The notes: generated from the sequence alone by a model not told the origin. A stretch of DNA of 64,000 bases from Spisula solida (GCA_947247005.1 OX365956.1:9382089-9446088); one strand, 5' to 3'. Positions 35,084 to 47,577 are shown, numbered from the stretch's first letter. Made by a program: numbers and translations.

Positions 35084-37269
35084 TCACAGAAGTTCCGTCA
35101 GTGAACAGCACTAATATGATCGTTCATTTGGAGATATAAGCCGCTCATTGTCATATGTCACAATGAGTGTCCTATACAATACACGCGCCACGGGGGTCAT
35201 ACGTTTGATGGCTCAGTTATAAATTGCTACGTGGAAAATAGGGTGTATATGTAGTACATCTTTTAATGCGAGTGCATGCCACTCTGCTGGTTGATTTTCA
35301 CACAGTCTCTTGTCGGTACAATTCATTAAGTTACATTTGTATATGACAATGGGGCTCCGCGGCATAATGGTTAAGTAGTACACTTACCTCTACGAGTCGA
35401 ATTAATTTCGTCTGCCACCTGTCTTTTTCATACATTATTTATCCTGTTTACATTGGGTCAAAACTTGATACGTTGCCGTACTCGTTTTGCAGGAAAACGC
35501 ACAATCTGTCAAACATTTCAAGAAAATGCACCTTATTAATTAGATATATTGCAAGAAAAGGCATCTTATTCCAAAGCATTTCAAGATATTTAACTGGACA
35601 TATTTACAAATATTTTACTGCATAAATTAATACATGTTAGTAGAGAACACAATAGAGCTTGATGGTGATATATTATATAACAATAATTATTCTGGCTACG
35701 TACATCAACGGCTAGTTACAAGTATAAAAAGACAATAAATATCAATATGCGCATACCTTCGGCGGATATTTCCTTCCATGTATCACGTAATAGCTAATCA
35801 CATTTACAAAATATGAATTTCTTAGTTGTTTTGGAATTTGGTGCACCAATGTATCAATGGTTAACTAGCGTCTTACAGGAAAATAATTTCTGACTTTGCA
35901 TGCAATTTACTTACAGAATGATACGGGACCAAAACCCGTCGCACATGAAGGGGTCATACGTTGATGTAAAGCAAGGATTCGACTAAAAGAACCTCGAGAT
36001 TATTGTAGCGGAGTTTTCATTAAGCTCCATATTATGTTAAGCTCACTTGAGTTTCATGTCCATGTTGATTCACTATGTTGAGTATATGTTAGGCGTCGTC
36101 AACGTTCGCTGGTGAACCACACCTCACCCATTATTTATGAATGAAACCTGGTCAGTCCAGTTTGATACTGCAGTGTCATCTTGAGTAAAACAGCTGGGTG
36201 AAAATAAAATCAAACTTACTAACACTTAAGTGAACATTTTAGAGGTCAAGTATTTATATTTTTAAAAAAGTTTGTCTCCATTTAATCCAGAACAAGTATG
36301 CAATTTGGTCGAAAAATAAGGTCAAAACAAGTTATTGACTACATTTGAGAGTCAATCATCGGACAACTTGAGCAATGACACTCGGTTTCAGCGATATTAT
36401 GACAATCATGATCTTCTTGTCTCTTGTCAAAATGGCAACTCAAAGAAATAGCAAAATATTGTGAACAAATTGAATAGACTACATTTGAGAGATATTATGA
36501 CCATCATGTTCCTCGTGTCTCTAGAGGCTTTGGTGTATGTTTCATTGAAAACAAAATTTGAATATAATGTACGGTCAATAATTGGATTTGACAAACATAG
36601 GCTGAGTTCTTTTACTGAAGTATCAATGTCAGTAACACAATTGATATGACGTGACCGGATATGATAAAGACGGCCAAATAAGTTACATGAACGTTTACAA
36701 CTGAAAATGCCCATCTTTAATTTACTATAATCATGACTGACATTCACTATTAAGATATCAGGTTCTTTCTGTAGGAAAAATTATGCCAAAAAATTATATA
36801 TCTTGATGACGTTTAGTTGATAGCGACCCCATTATACTGAAATACGAGTATCAAAAATATGCCCCTTAAAAAAATAAGCCATTGTTTTAGGGTCACTCTT
36901 AAGATATTGGCATGTCAATTACAATTAAGATCATGTGTTCATAATTCCTACATCTACTTGGCAGATACTATTCCTAAAGGACAGAAATAGATCCAAAAAG
37001 TACATTTTGTGGAACCGTAACATCTTAATGCATTTTATGTAAAATAAAATGCCCATCATGTTCAACGATAAAATCTTGGAGAATGTTCACTTTGTATTAG
37101 GCTGGAGCATGACAATGGATACGTCTAATGTCTCAAATACATTAAATGTAATTGTTATATTTGTATTCAATGCAATATACGAATGCCATTGAAGGACATT
37201 GAACTGTTTGTCAAATACAAAATGTAACATGTTGTATACACTGACTGAACTGAATAATGTTAACAGCCC

Positions 37270-37893
37270 TACGTTCAAGGAAAAATAACGTGACGCACGT
37301 TTCGTACCTGGTACGCACCAGGGTACTGTTTAATCAAAGCGTTTACGCTAGCGTAACTCTAAGTTTTCCGTAAATATTGCGTACGTCGATAATATTTGCG
37401 TAAATGCGTGTTACTAAGATATTTTTTCTCATGTTTTGTCGTAAGTATTGGCGTAATTCTACGCAAGGAATAGCAAATATGAACGTAGTGAGGAGTTTTT
37501 GCCACGCACTGTTGATTTTCGACCGTCACGTGTTGTTATAGACCGTGATTAGTAATATAAACCTGTTTAATCATCAAAACTTATCGAACTTTTATGTATA
37601 TTTATTCATTCTGGTTCCCGTTATATTGGTAATATTGTGGCCCGGTCTATGGTCAATATTCAATATTTTTACGTAAATGTATGCAACAACTTGCGATCGT
37701 TTAGTAAAACACACTTAAGGATTTGCGTAAGTGACAAATATATGCGTAAGTTTACGCGACATTTACGCAATGTTAGTAAAACAGTAACCATGTATGGAAC
37801 GTTTCGTACCTGTTACGCACCAGGTATGAAACGTTTTGTACCTGGTACGTCACATGTACGAAATGTGCGTCACGTGATTTTTCCCTGAACGCA
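37270..37893. mobile_element. TIR element with CTRCGTTCARGGAAAAAT ends (family M4), interrupted
   Basis: The left end is CTACGTTCAAGGAAAAAT, then AACGTGACGCACG and TTTCGTAC. The reversed right end is CTGCGTTCAGGGAAAAAT, then CACGTGACGCACA and TTTCGTAC. Without the nested element at 37321-37788 it would be about 155 bp. Palindromic GTACCWGGTAC and ACGTTTCGTAC words fill the interior. No clear target duplication was seen. Confidence 0.8.
37321..37788. mobile_element. TIR element family M2, copy 2, nested in the M4 element
   Basis: Closely matches 26350-26758, with GGGTACTGTTTAA at the left and TAAAACAGTAACC at the right. It carries about 70 extra bases near 37640-37710 and lacks a 16-base piece present in copy 1. 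Flanks do not show an exact target duplication (CAG against ATG). Confidence 0.85.
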
Positions 37894-37918
37894 GTGCAGG
37901 AAGAATGTGTTAAATAAG

Positions 37919-38867
37919 TAGAGTAAATTCACCGATTATCGCCACCTTAAGCATGAAAACAAGTAAATTCGTAAACTCTTTTTAATAACAATTTAAATCT
38001 GAAGATTTTTATAAAACCAGTTTTCATTGGTCGAAATTCTTAACATGATGTTCCTATTGCAATATATAGACCAATTGTTTGACAGTTTACAAACAGCAGT
38101 GAAATTACTTTAGAAAAATATGTTCCCGAATATCGACACCGATCCCCAATTATCGACACCCTCAAACTTTTTGAAAATTATTCACATTCCTGCAGGAGAA
38201 ACTAGCAAATACAGTTAAATAATCAATTTTAACACCAAATACACGAAATGCATGTATATTGAAGTAGCACCATCGCTCTGAGTTCCAATTACACACTCGT
38301 TAAGGACATGTGTTTTGTGGTGTTTCTACTGACCTTTATTAATGCACAAGACGTATAAATTAGAGGCAATACAATTTCGTTGTTACAAGTATCAAATTTT
38401 ACACATAGATCATCCCTAGATTTATGTCACTAATAAGATATAAATTTATAACAAACATAGCGCTTTAAAAATAAGACAACTTCAATTTTGGTGCATTAAT
38501 TTATATATAATTGGCTGGTGTCGGTATTAGGGAACTATGTGTTTATATCGCGTATTATCCGTATCTCGTGATATTTTCAAAAACAAGGTGATATGCACCT
38601 AAAAGACAGAAAAAATACTGCATTAAGTCATGGTTACACGAAAATGATTTTAAACTGAATAGAAGAACCACGAGTTTTTAGTAGGTATAGGGTTGAGAAA
38701 AAAAATCGTGTTTCATACTTGACTTGCTAAATTTTACTGAAAATATTTCAGTCAACATAAACTTGCGCAAACGATCATCAAAATAGTTGGTGCATTATTA
38801 AAAGGTACTTAAATTGGAATTAGGCAAAGGTAATAGGGGGGTGTCGTCATGAGGCGAGTTTACTCTA
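37919..38867. mobile_element. 949-bp TA-flanked TIR element
   Basis: The left end is TAGAGTAAATTCACC and the reversed right end TAGAGTAAACTCGCC. TA at both extremes suggests a Tc1/mariner-type target. The word TATCGACACC recurs (38133, 38151), with related TTATCGCCACC at the left edge. No transposase frame. Confidence 0.75.
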
Positions 38868-41352
38868 TAGTATTATGTACTTTATACATAGCAATATAGT
38901 ACAACATGTATTACAGAACTATAACAGTGTATATGACAATCTGGGATTCGCTACTGATCCATTTATCACACGACCACACACAACTAAGCGTTGTACATGA
39001 CATCAAACATGACTCGGAAATATTTCAGTTTCTATTTCGTAAAATGATAGATGAAAAAAAATGTGTGTAATATGTATATTTTTATATGATTAAAAATGAA
39101 ATTAAACAAGGAAGGTCCCTTATTTCATTTAACTAATCAATGCCACATCATTTAGCGAATTTTCGCAATAAGTCAACGTGTCACGTGGTTTGGTCAGAGT
39201 TTGAATTCACTAATGGTTCTGAAAATTTGTGTAACGGTCTCGCAGTGACAGGAATATACTGAAAAATGGCCGCCAATAGAATAACAAAAGTTACATAAAA
39301 TGCGTTATTCTGTAGCTCATAAATTTTCTTTTATATTTTAATGATGTTTAAAAATATTTCAAAAACTCAGTAGGCCCATCTAGAACACATTTTAATAAGG
39401 AAGATAAATACTCTGTTGCTTCGTATAGCAATTTGATCGACCGCCATCTTGGAACGCTGGGAAAACAGAGAGAAAACACAGAATGTGACAGCCTGCATAG
39501 AATCAGTAATTGATCAACTGATTACGCCATTAAAGTACTTGTTCTAAACAAGGAAAGTCGTATTATTATACATTTACTAAGGTAGTTATACAGTGAACTT
39601 AAAAACGAAATCAGGTTCGTATCGACTATCGTCCTTCGTTACTTCGTACCCAAAAATGTCACAAATTTTCTATATGACTCATATGATTAGCAATCATTCT
39701 GTACTGGATGGTCATGTTACTAATAATTAAGGACATCTGACAAGTGTCTACTGCTGTGTTTCAATACTGACATGTAGCAGCGAGCAATGAGAATTGAATA
39801 AAATTATGAAAATGAACAATTTAATATTTAAGATAAAATTCGCTAAAATAGGCTGTGCCTTAGTTCATATTATAACTAAATACAATTTAGGCAATATGTG
39901 TATACAAAGATAATGTATTATGGATGAACAATCTTACTTGTACTGTTTTCATATGATTGTGTATTATTGACTTATACATGTTTGTACATGTGTTCTCTGT
40001 ACCTTCACCCTCTTACCCACTCGAGTGCAAGCTCCGACCGACCGCATCTCCGTCTGTCAATGCGCCGCATCTGTATTATATTGTAGAGGGAGATCATTGC
40101 GTACGTATTTTGCTTCGTTGTAATAATGATATAAGATCTTGCACACCGAACACAAGTTCGAGCACAGAGGGTGCCGTACCAATGTCATATTTATGCAGAA
40201 TTAGTGAACTCGATGTCTGGATATTGTTCATGCCAAGACAAAATAAAATAACATTGTGGTAAATAATATAGGGTAATCAGACCGACCGTATCTTTATACA
40301 GCAAACTACGGAGTAATACATGTACTCGTATAAGGCAATATAATGCAGTTCCAGTGTTTGTTTGTGTTTTGCTTTATTATCAGTGTTATCATGGAATCTA
40401 ATTTAAAATAAAAGTGTGATATATTCGTTATTTGTAGAGGTCGTACTGGTATATCGATACCCGTGGTATCTATTTCCCCACGGAAATACCGGTATTTTAT
40501 CAACATTATCCCTGCTTTAAATTATTTTAAATTACCAGCCGTAACAACAAACTATACCATACATCCTTCCCCCATGAAAATACCTGGCATTACCATGCTT
40601 CTATAATTACTTTCTCGTAATTGCTGATTGGGCAGTCCAGCATCAAGCGTCCCTTCTCAACTCATGTAATTGGTTAACATAGTCTTATTATATCTCTAAT
40701 TCTAGCAAAGTGACGAGCCTTTGTCGTTGTTCTTAAAAACTAGCCTTGCTGAGAGTTATCTAGTAAATACTGACCTCTATACAATACACTGTTAGTCTTA
40801 TAATAAAGTTGTATGTACGTAAAGAAAAACCCGCTATCTTTTTTTTGGCGGTATCCAATCCTAGTAATTTGAGAACTTATAAAAAAGCGCCATTTGTAAT
40901 TAACATCAATGTTTTTGTAACGTGTATATCATAGTATTCGTATTATTTTCTCAAAAAGAGCATGGCATGTTGTAAAACGACATCTGATTAAGTCAGTGCT
41001 TTTAATTAAATAATAGAGACAGTTTCTCGAAATTAGCAGCGAGGTTGGCTCTGGTCGCACACAGTCGATACGTCATCCAACAATTACTTGTTATAAATGA
41101 CAAGGTTGGATCTCAAACTCGTGTATAAGTGTTATAAAATCAATCTAACTGTCATGTTTATTTAGAATAGTGGTGTTACTAAACCTACATTTCATTTGTC
41201 TAGTGTTAAGTGATCAATTTGAAAACGAGGTTGAAACGTGCACTGAAAATATTTAGTTTAAGTTGTCTGAAAAGTTAACATTAAGTCGCACGGTCTTGGT
41301 GCATGTTATTTACTAATTGTAGTAGTATGTGCTGGTTACAGTTGAACAAATC
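38868..41352. other. Non-coding AT-rich stretch
   Basis: No confident gene or element. The plus frame 39957-40262 (101 codons) lacks a recognisable family. Inverted words around 40450-40500 (CCCGTGG, CCACGG, ACCGGTAT) could form a small hairpin. Confidence 0.4.
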
Positions 41353-41590
41353 ACTGGCTTACAATTAGAAGATACAAAATCAATATTTTGAGAAAACAAG
41401 AAAAATCTGTCTGAAAACTACTTTTTACTTATGGAAAAAACAAGCTTTTTAAACTTTAGATTGGTCAACATGACCACTTCAGATTTTAATGAAAATAGGC
41501 TCATAAGAAGCGCCAGAGATGCAGATTTTAAATATGCATGAGTCTTATATAGTACTGACGACTTTCTAATTCTAAGCCAGCGAACTATAC
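41353..41590. mobile_element. TIR MITE family M5, copy 1
   Basis: The left end CACTGGCTTACAATTAGAAG and reversed right end CGCTGGCTTAGAATTAGAAA are inverted repeats. The middle (TTTGGTCAACAT-like, AATAGGCTCATAAGAAGCG, AAATATGCATG) matches 48132-48378. Confidence 0.75.
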
Positions 41591-41794
41591 AAAAAGTTAA
41601 CACAGAAATTAGCTGCCACTTACCCTGAAGGGCAATTTCTGCATGGGTAAACTATAGCTCATGAGTTAGGACGAGTGGTCACTAAGTTTTGAAATTTGCG
41701 AATCCACCATTTGATTTATCATTTGGCAATACAACTTATGTTAAGAATCAATGTGTTAGAGTGTATTCAATACGCCTGTGTAAACGTTTCACAA

Positions 41795-41826
41795 GTGTGT
41801 GCGTGTGTGTGTGTGCGTGTGTGTGT
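41795..41826. repeat. (GT)n microsatellite with GC interruptions
   Basis: About 16 GT dinucleotides interrupted by two GC steps, lying between two members of family M5. Confidence 0.9.
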
Positions 41827-41884
41827 AACAAACACAATGAAGCATCATCTAACACCAAAATATAATATATTCTAAATCAATATC

Positions 41885-42070
41885 GATATCGTCGTCTAAA
41901 AAGAATAAGGTTAGAACAAAAATGCTTTTTTAAGATAACAAGAAACCACTGGCTAAAAACTACTATAAAAAGGCTTTTTATACTTAAGTTTGGTCAACAT
42001 AACCATTTCCGATTTCCGTAAGATGCGCCTTGGTTAGCAGATTTTAATACGAATGGATTGCACAAGGTCA
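41885..42070. mobile_element. TIR MITE family M5, partial copy 2
   Basis: Shares AACTACT, AAGTTTGGTCAACATAACCA, GCAGATTTTAATA and ATGGATT-like words with the two fuller copies. Terminal repeats are not recognisable. Confidence 0.5.
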
Positions 42071-42934
42071 TAAGCACTTAGCAATGGTAATGTATTCTAC
42101 ATGATAATGTGTCCAGTGATTATGGAAGTAAAACAACATTATCATATACCAGTAACTATGTAACAATGATTCCTATTTCGTTATCTTTGACATATGGTAT
42201 GGTATATGATATAACAGTTGTCGAGTTATGTTTCTATGAATACGATGTTTAGTTGACCTGTGACCGAGAATATCACGTTTTTGCAGTCAACAAAACATCA
42301 TATTCACCTCAATATAAGACAATAACAGTCTAATATTTCCTCCAATTAACAAAGCCACACTGGTTGTGTAGTAATACACCGTTTAGATATTACTAATGCT
42401 ACAGCATGTGTAATTAGTACTCATTAATGTAATATGTGACCATAATTAGATAATTTGTGAAATATATGGGTTCAATACAAACACTTAAGACAAATGAAAC
42501 TCGATATCGAGCTATGCGTAATGATACATAACTAATATCGCTCCTGCCTAGAATGTGCACTTTAAATAGTACAAGGATGGCTGTACTTTCACATAAACTC
42601 AAATAAGTAGACGCAGTAATCCGATTGAGTGTCGCGTGTATTGTAATACTATAATTTATATACCAAATATAATCCGTCATTAATTCTGAATGAAAATAAA
42701 CGTAATTTGATTCGCAGCGCTGTGGGCAGACATTCTCGACTCCAACACCACCCGTTTTAAGGTAATCTATACACTATTCAAAAGCCAATTACACTTCAAC
42801 ACCCTGTACAAATACAAAACGATTTTGTTTTGCACAAATGCAATTTACACAAATTTACACAAGTCTGTGTCGGCTATACAATTTTTACAGATGTTTACAG
42901 CATGTTGAATAATTTTATTTCAAAATTAAATGAA
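42071..42934. other. Non-coding AT-rich stretch
   Basis: No gene, array or element boundary was recognised. The minus frame 42414-42680 is AT-rich, low in complexity and not supported. Confidence 0.4.
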
Positions 42935-43265
42935 CCAAGTACTACAAAACCTACCTACAGGGGATCACCTTCTCCGAATTCAAAACAGATATTTGTATAA
43001 AAAGTCAAGTTACCAATTTCCGAGGGTTGCTTTCAGTAGTTCAGCCGTTCAGCCAGCCTTTGACATTTTACTTACCCTGATCATTGGGCTACCTAAGGAA
43101 ACCTGCGTTCGAGTCTGCCAGTGGAAAGTATTTCTCTTCTGTTGGTTGTGCAGCCAACATTGAGGTACGACGCCAAGGAATATCGAACATGCACAGACAC
43201 CACCCTCTGGAAGGAACGAAATAAAGACGTTGGTCATAAAATTCAGTACATGTAGCTGTGGCGAC
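42935..43265 (-). mobile_element. SINE-like repeat family S2, reversed copy
   Basis: On the minus strand it contains GGTTTCCTTAGGTAGCCCAA, then TGATCAGGGTAAGT, GGCTGAACGGCTGAACTACT and GAAAGCAACCCTCGGAAATT. The plus-strand copy at 48403-48770 has the same order. The tRNA-like head is not visible here, so it is 5'-truncated. The frames at 42930-43163 and 43049-43267 are products of the repeat. Confidence 0.8.
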
Positions 43266-43678
43266 AATTTGTGACTGTTGTGCTCTCTATTTCTTCCCTT
43301 CTAAATAATGTGGACATTATGTACACACCTACTCACTATACTGTTGCGCTACAAATGATAATAAGTCCTGTTCTTGACAATAGAAGCACCACGTATGTGC
43401 TTGTATGTCGAGACATTTTAAACCAGGTCGTTAATCACGCTGTGACATTGCCTGATGTAAAGCTATGCACAGTGGGAGAAACGTCTTATGCCTGACACAT
43501 GGCCATCATCTAATTGACAATTAATGTCTTGAACTTTCCGGTTCTTTGAATATTTGCACTGGAGACGGAAGACAATGTCACAGTTAACTGTCGGACTCAT
43601 CCTGTCTGTCGCTTTAACCCGATTAAACATAACGAACAATGGGGTTTTTTACAGATGGCGTCCTGTAATAACCAATCC

Positions 43679-44489
43679 GTAGTGTAGTAGCTTACTTGTA
43701 GCGTACTTAGCCCGTATTGTAGTAGCCCACACTTATCGTACTTAGCCCGTATTGTAGTAGCACACACTTATCGTACTTAGCCCGTATTGTAGTAGCCCAC
43801 ACTTATCGTACTTAGCCCGTATTGTAGTAGCACACACCTATCGTACTTAGCCCGTATTGTAGTAGCCCACACTTATCGTACTTAGCCCGTATTGTAGTAG
43901 CCCACACTTATCGTACTTAGCCTGTATTGTAGTAGCCCACACTTATCGTACTTAGCCCGTATTGTAGTAGCACACACTTATCGTACTTAGCCCGTATTGT
44001 AGTAGCACACACTTATCGTACTTAGCCCGTATTGTAGTAGCCCACACTTATCGTACTTAGCCCGTATTGTAGTAGCCCACACTTATCGTACTTAGCCCGT
44101 ATTGTAGTAGCCCACACTTATCGTACTTAGCTCGCCCGTATTGTAGTAGCCCACACTTATCGTACTTAGCCTGTATTTTAGTATCCCACACTTATCGTAC
44201 TTAGCTCGCCCGTATTGTAGTAGCACACACTTATCGTACTTAGCTCGCCCGTATTGTAGTAGCCCACACTTATCGTACTTAGCTCGCCCGTATTGTAGTA
44301 GCACACACTTTTCGTACTTAGCTCATATTGTAGTAGCCCACACTTATCGTACTTAGCTCGCCCGTCTTGTAGTTGCCCACACCTATCGTACTTAGCCCGT
44401 ATTGTAGTAGCCCACACTTATCGTACTTAGCTCGCCCGTCTTGTAGTTGCCCACACCTATCGTACTTAGCCCGTATTGTAGTAGCCCAC
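43679..44489 (-). repeat. 35/39-bp minisatellite, about 22 units
   Basis: The unit reads CCCGTATTGTAGTAGCMCAC then ACTTATCGTACTTAG. Left-hand units are mostly 35 bp, whereas several after 44130 carry a 4-base CTCG insertion (39 bp) and alternate with 35-bp units. Positions CCC/CAC (after GTAG) toggle between units. Within the unit GTAGTAGCCC and GTACTTAGCCC are related half-repeats, so an ancestor of about 17-18 bp is likely. Minus-strand frames with LLQYGRAKYDKCG repeats are artefacts of the array. Confidence 0.97.
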
Positions 44490-44785
44490 AAGTTGCGCAG
44501 TGGACCTCTCGTTGTGTACCACCCAGAGTGTATTTAGTTGATCCGAAGTGTAGGTCCCCATTTTCAGTGTAACAGCCTGTCCAACAGGTAGTATCCCGCT
44601 CATAGTGTAGGGTAGTACCCCGTTCGTATTGCAGCACGACGCACGTAGTTTAGTAGGCCGTTCGACATATGGTAACTCGCCCGTAATGTAGTAACCAATC
44701 CATAGTGTTGTACCACGTATGGTAGCGTTGCAGCCCTTCCGAAGTGTAGTAGTTTGCCCTTAGTGTAGCAGCCGAACCGGCTAGT
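44490..44785. repeat. Decayed fringe of the GTAGTA minisatellite
   Basis: Irregular GTAGTA, TAGTGTAG and CCCGTA words at roughly 17-20-bp spacing continue past the regular array (for example CGTAATGTAGTAACCAATCC near 44690). A similar word, GTAATAACCAATCCGTAGTG, precedes the array at 43668, so the core appears to have been homogenised within an older array. Confidence 0.6.
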
Positions 44786-45596
44786 TGAGTTAGAAGAGCG
44801 CTAGCCTTTTACAAGACATTTCTTGGTTCGATTGTTTATGACGTTAGTTCCGGTATTATTCTCCGAATGCGAACACCTCACCATTAGATTGTTGAAGAGC
44901 AAAACAACACCGGTTGATAATTACTTGATTTCTTTTGCATGGCCGTAACTCTAATTATATAATGTTTCAGCAGTCAGCGTGATTCTTTCACGATGATAAG
45001 AGCAGATTCCAGGCCTTCAATTTTGTGCTCAAACTTCAAATGTCTCACACAGTAAAACGTTTCGTGATTTATAGAAACTTTTTTATTGAATGAATTATAT
45101 TTCTTGATAAGATAAAGATAATTTAATGGTCGCACTGTAATTGAGCAAATCGAAATGTTTTATAATCATGGGGCCAGTGATTACGATTTTCATGCTAGCT
45201 GTATGCTGCTTTGTATGCATGATTCTTATGACATATAACTTTACGGACATACAAATGTGTGAATGAGATGACGTTCATTATATTTACTTCTTATATAGCT
45301 CCGCTATAGTCTTCGACAAAAATAATAACTTGAATCACATTTTTTGTGATTCTCAAAGGGAGGTAACTAAGTAAGTCCTGTTATTTTTTGGTGAAATAGT
45401 TATCTCGCCTTACATGTTTGGCAGTGTATTTGAGTATTTTATAAACTCATCTATTCAAAGAAAAATGAGATCTCTTTTACAGTGAATGTCACCTTTGAAC
45501 CAATATTATATCGTTGCAGATGTTCAAGATATGTTGCATAAGGTGCATATTAATTATTGATGTCTTATTATTGTCAATTTCCATACGCTAATCAAT
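44786..45596. other. Non-coding stretch
   Basis: No gene or structured repeat was recognised between the minisatellite fringe and the inverted-repeat unit. Confidence 0.4.
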
Positions 45597-45718
45597 AATC
45601 ACTGTGTCTTAGCCTGTATGCCAAAAATGCGCTGAGAATTCAAGATGGCGGGGGTGAAACTCGAGCTAAGTAAATGTCTTTTGTTTTCGACCCAATCATC
45701 TTTTTTAATATGACGTCA

Positions 45719-46712
45719 TACAGGGTGTCCCATAAAAACCGGGACCTACCTAAATTCTTTATAACATTTTTAATTTTTAATGAATGTGTCTGTTGTTTTG
45801 TGAGAGTGTATAAAAGTAATTTCTTATTCTACAAGAGTTACTTGTTAACAGGTTTTGCTTTAAAACAGGAAGTGGTTTCATCATTTTACATACGGTTTTT
45901 TTTGCTGACGTGTCTTGGAAATGTCATCATTAGATAAAACTTTGTTGTCTTGAGAGTTCATATCGAGAAAACAAAGTTTTAAAGTCACAGAGCTGATGAA
46001 AATATTGTGAATATCGAAGAACTTTGCAATGCAATAATGAAAGAGGGGAGAAAGTGGCAAGTTTACTAAATAAAAGGGAAGCAAATAACCTTCAAAATAT
46101 TCATAAACAAACACCAAAGAAGCAAAAGACGAACTTTCAAGATTCATTTATCATTATTGAGAATTATCGACAATAAAGCTTAGTAAGAAGCAAAAGGTAA
46201 ATATGTGAACTTATATCCAAATCAAAAGTTCATAGATGTATAACAGAGTCATTTAGTGTGTCAGCATTTATAAGTAAGCATAAACCACTTATTACAACAA
46301 ATCAACAGCAAAATCATGAAATATTCGCAAAAGTACTGACATTTGCCCTTTTACCTTAGGGCATTTGGCCTAGATATAGCTCGGAAATGGGCCCTATAGT
46401 GAATCTGTTTGCCATACATGATGGACAAGTGTATGTAGATCCATTATCCTTGACTATGGTAAACATGAAATTGACATTTAAGGTCAACATGTAAATCTAT
46501 TTATAAACACGTTGAAATTCCCTGTTCACTGTATGCTCAAAACAAGGGAGATCACTGTGGATATTGGGACAAAATAATCACAATTATGATGTTGGTATTA
46601 TGAACTGAATTCATCCTTTAATGTTTTGTCATATTGACAATGTATTATTTATAAAAGAGAAAAAGTTACGAATGTTTAGCCTAGGTCCCCGTATTTTTTG
46701 GGACACCCTGTA
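45719..46712. mobile_element. 994-bp mariner-like non-autonomous element in the left arm
   Basis: The ends are TACAGGGTGTCCCATAAAAA and, reversed, TACAGGGTGTCCCAAAAAAT, followed by CGGGGACC-type sequence. The other arm has GACGTCCTACATAG (reversed, around 49384), where this arm has GACGTCA-TA[element]TA-CATAG. This shows a TA target duplication and a clean empty site. CAGGGTGTCCC ends are typical of mariner-type elements. The internal frames (45674-45937, 45881-46147) have no transposase features. Confidence 0.92.
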
Positions 46713-46741
46713 CATAGTAAATGAATTATGACATGAAAGAT

Positions 46742-46968
46742 CTTAAATTGGCGAATCAACAGGGAATATCCGTTTGTGATCAAATGCCAACGTACTTCTG
46801 TGAAGTTTAACTGAACACGATGTTTTGTGACAGTTGAAAAGTGAAGCAAGATACAAGAAGAAAGTGGCGATCTTTCCCCCTGTAAGAATACCAGTACATA
46901 AATAATCATCCAAATATGTAGAAACTGTCCTAACTCTCACACGTACCCATTATTGTCTGATAAAAATC
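46742..46968. other. Segment present only in the left arm
   Basis: The right arm runs directly from GAAATGAAAGATA to AAGATAGATGTTTG, whereas the left arm has about 227 extra bases. It could be an insertion here or a loss from the right arm. No terminal repeats were found. Confidence 0.55.
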
Positions 46969-47504
46969 ACTAAGATAGATGTTTGAAATGTTTGAAATTT
47001 TGGCTACTGTACTGCGCTGTGCAAATTGTAAACAATAACAAACATACCACTGTATGGCGCTGAGAATTCAATTTCTGTATAGCGCTGTGCTGCAGAAGTA
47101 GCAAAACATTTAATTGTACAGCGCCTAGCAATTTTAAACTGATTGAGCTGATGGCGAACGTTCTTTCTGTTCTTTCGGTGTAAAATTCAGATGCCAATTT
47201 ATTTCTATCTATGTCAAATTATATTGTTAAAAAATTATATTGTGACATCATTTCTTTTTATTCTACATATTTTTATGCATCCGGATGTCCGTCTTAGGAC
47301 CACAGTTATTGGGTCGTCGGCCATCCACACATATCAACCAACCGAAATTCACCTTGAAAATGACATTTCTAAGCAACATAGTTCAATTTTGAACCCTGAA
47401 CCATGACTTATCCGACTAGTCCATTTTGGCGATAGACTATGATTTATTACGTTCGTATGTCATTATTTAATGATATGATTCTTACAGATTTATGTTTGCA
47501 AACG

Positions 47505-47577
47505 AATAATTTAGTTCAGTCGGCAACGTTAAGCATTCCTAACACAGAAATCGCTGGTTTGAATCTCGAATTCGCTC
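47505..47577 (+). repeat. tRNA-like relic
   Basis: TAGTTCAGTCGG resembles an A box and GGTTTGAATCTCG, about 50 bases on, a B box. The acceptor ends do not pair, so it is a SINE head or tRNA fossil, not a working tRNA. Confidence 0.4.

Larger units (their letters stand above)
24727..37910 (+). repeat. Segmental duplication, copy B
   Basis: This is the same-strand counterpart of 673-16785; blocks are listed under copy A. Its private insertions are 25856-29611, 30798-31150, about 32396-34079, 34467-35083 and 37270-37893. It lacks the copy-A insertions at 3949, about 6040 and 6748. The last shared sequence is around ACTGACTGAACTGAATAATG (37237-37260), with a weak continuation (GCAGTG) after 37893. 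Confidence 0.9.

Noticed and set aside
35350..35425. tRNA gene (GCGGCATAATGGTTAAG)
   Set aside because: The A-box-like word is present, but there is no B box or acceptor pairing. A diverged form is in copy A (CGCGGCAGAATAATTTC), so it is old duplicated sequence.
43679..44489. CRISPR or repeat-protein gene encoded on the minus strand (LLQYGRAKYDKCG repeats)
   Set aside because: The frame shifts with every 35- versus 39-bp unit and the array has no spacers; the peptides are by-products of the tandem DNA.
45674..46147. Mariner transposase coding region
   Set aside because: The frames are 87-88 codons, lie on opposite strands and show no DDE or HTH features; the element is non-autonomous.
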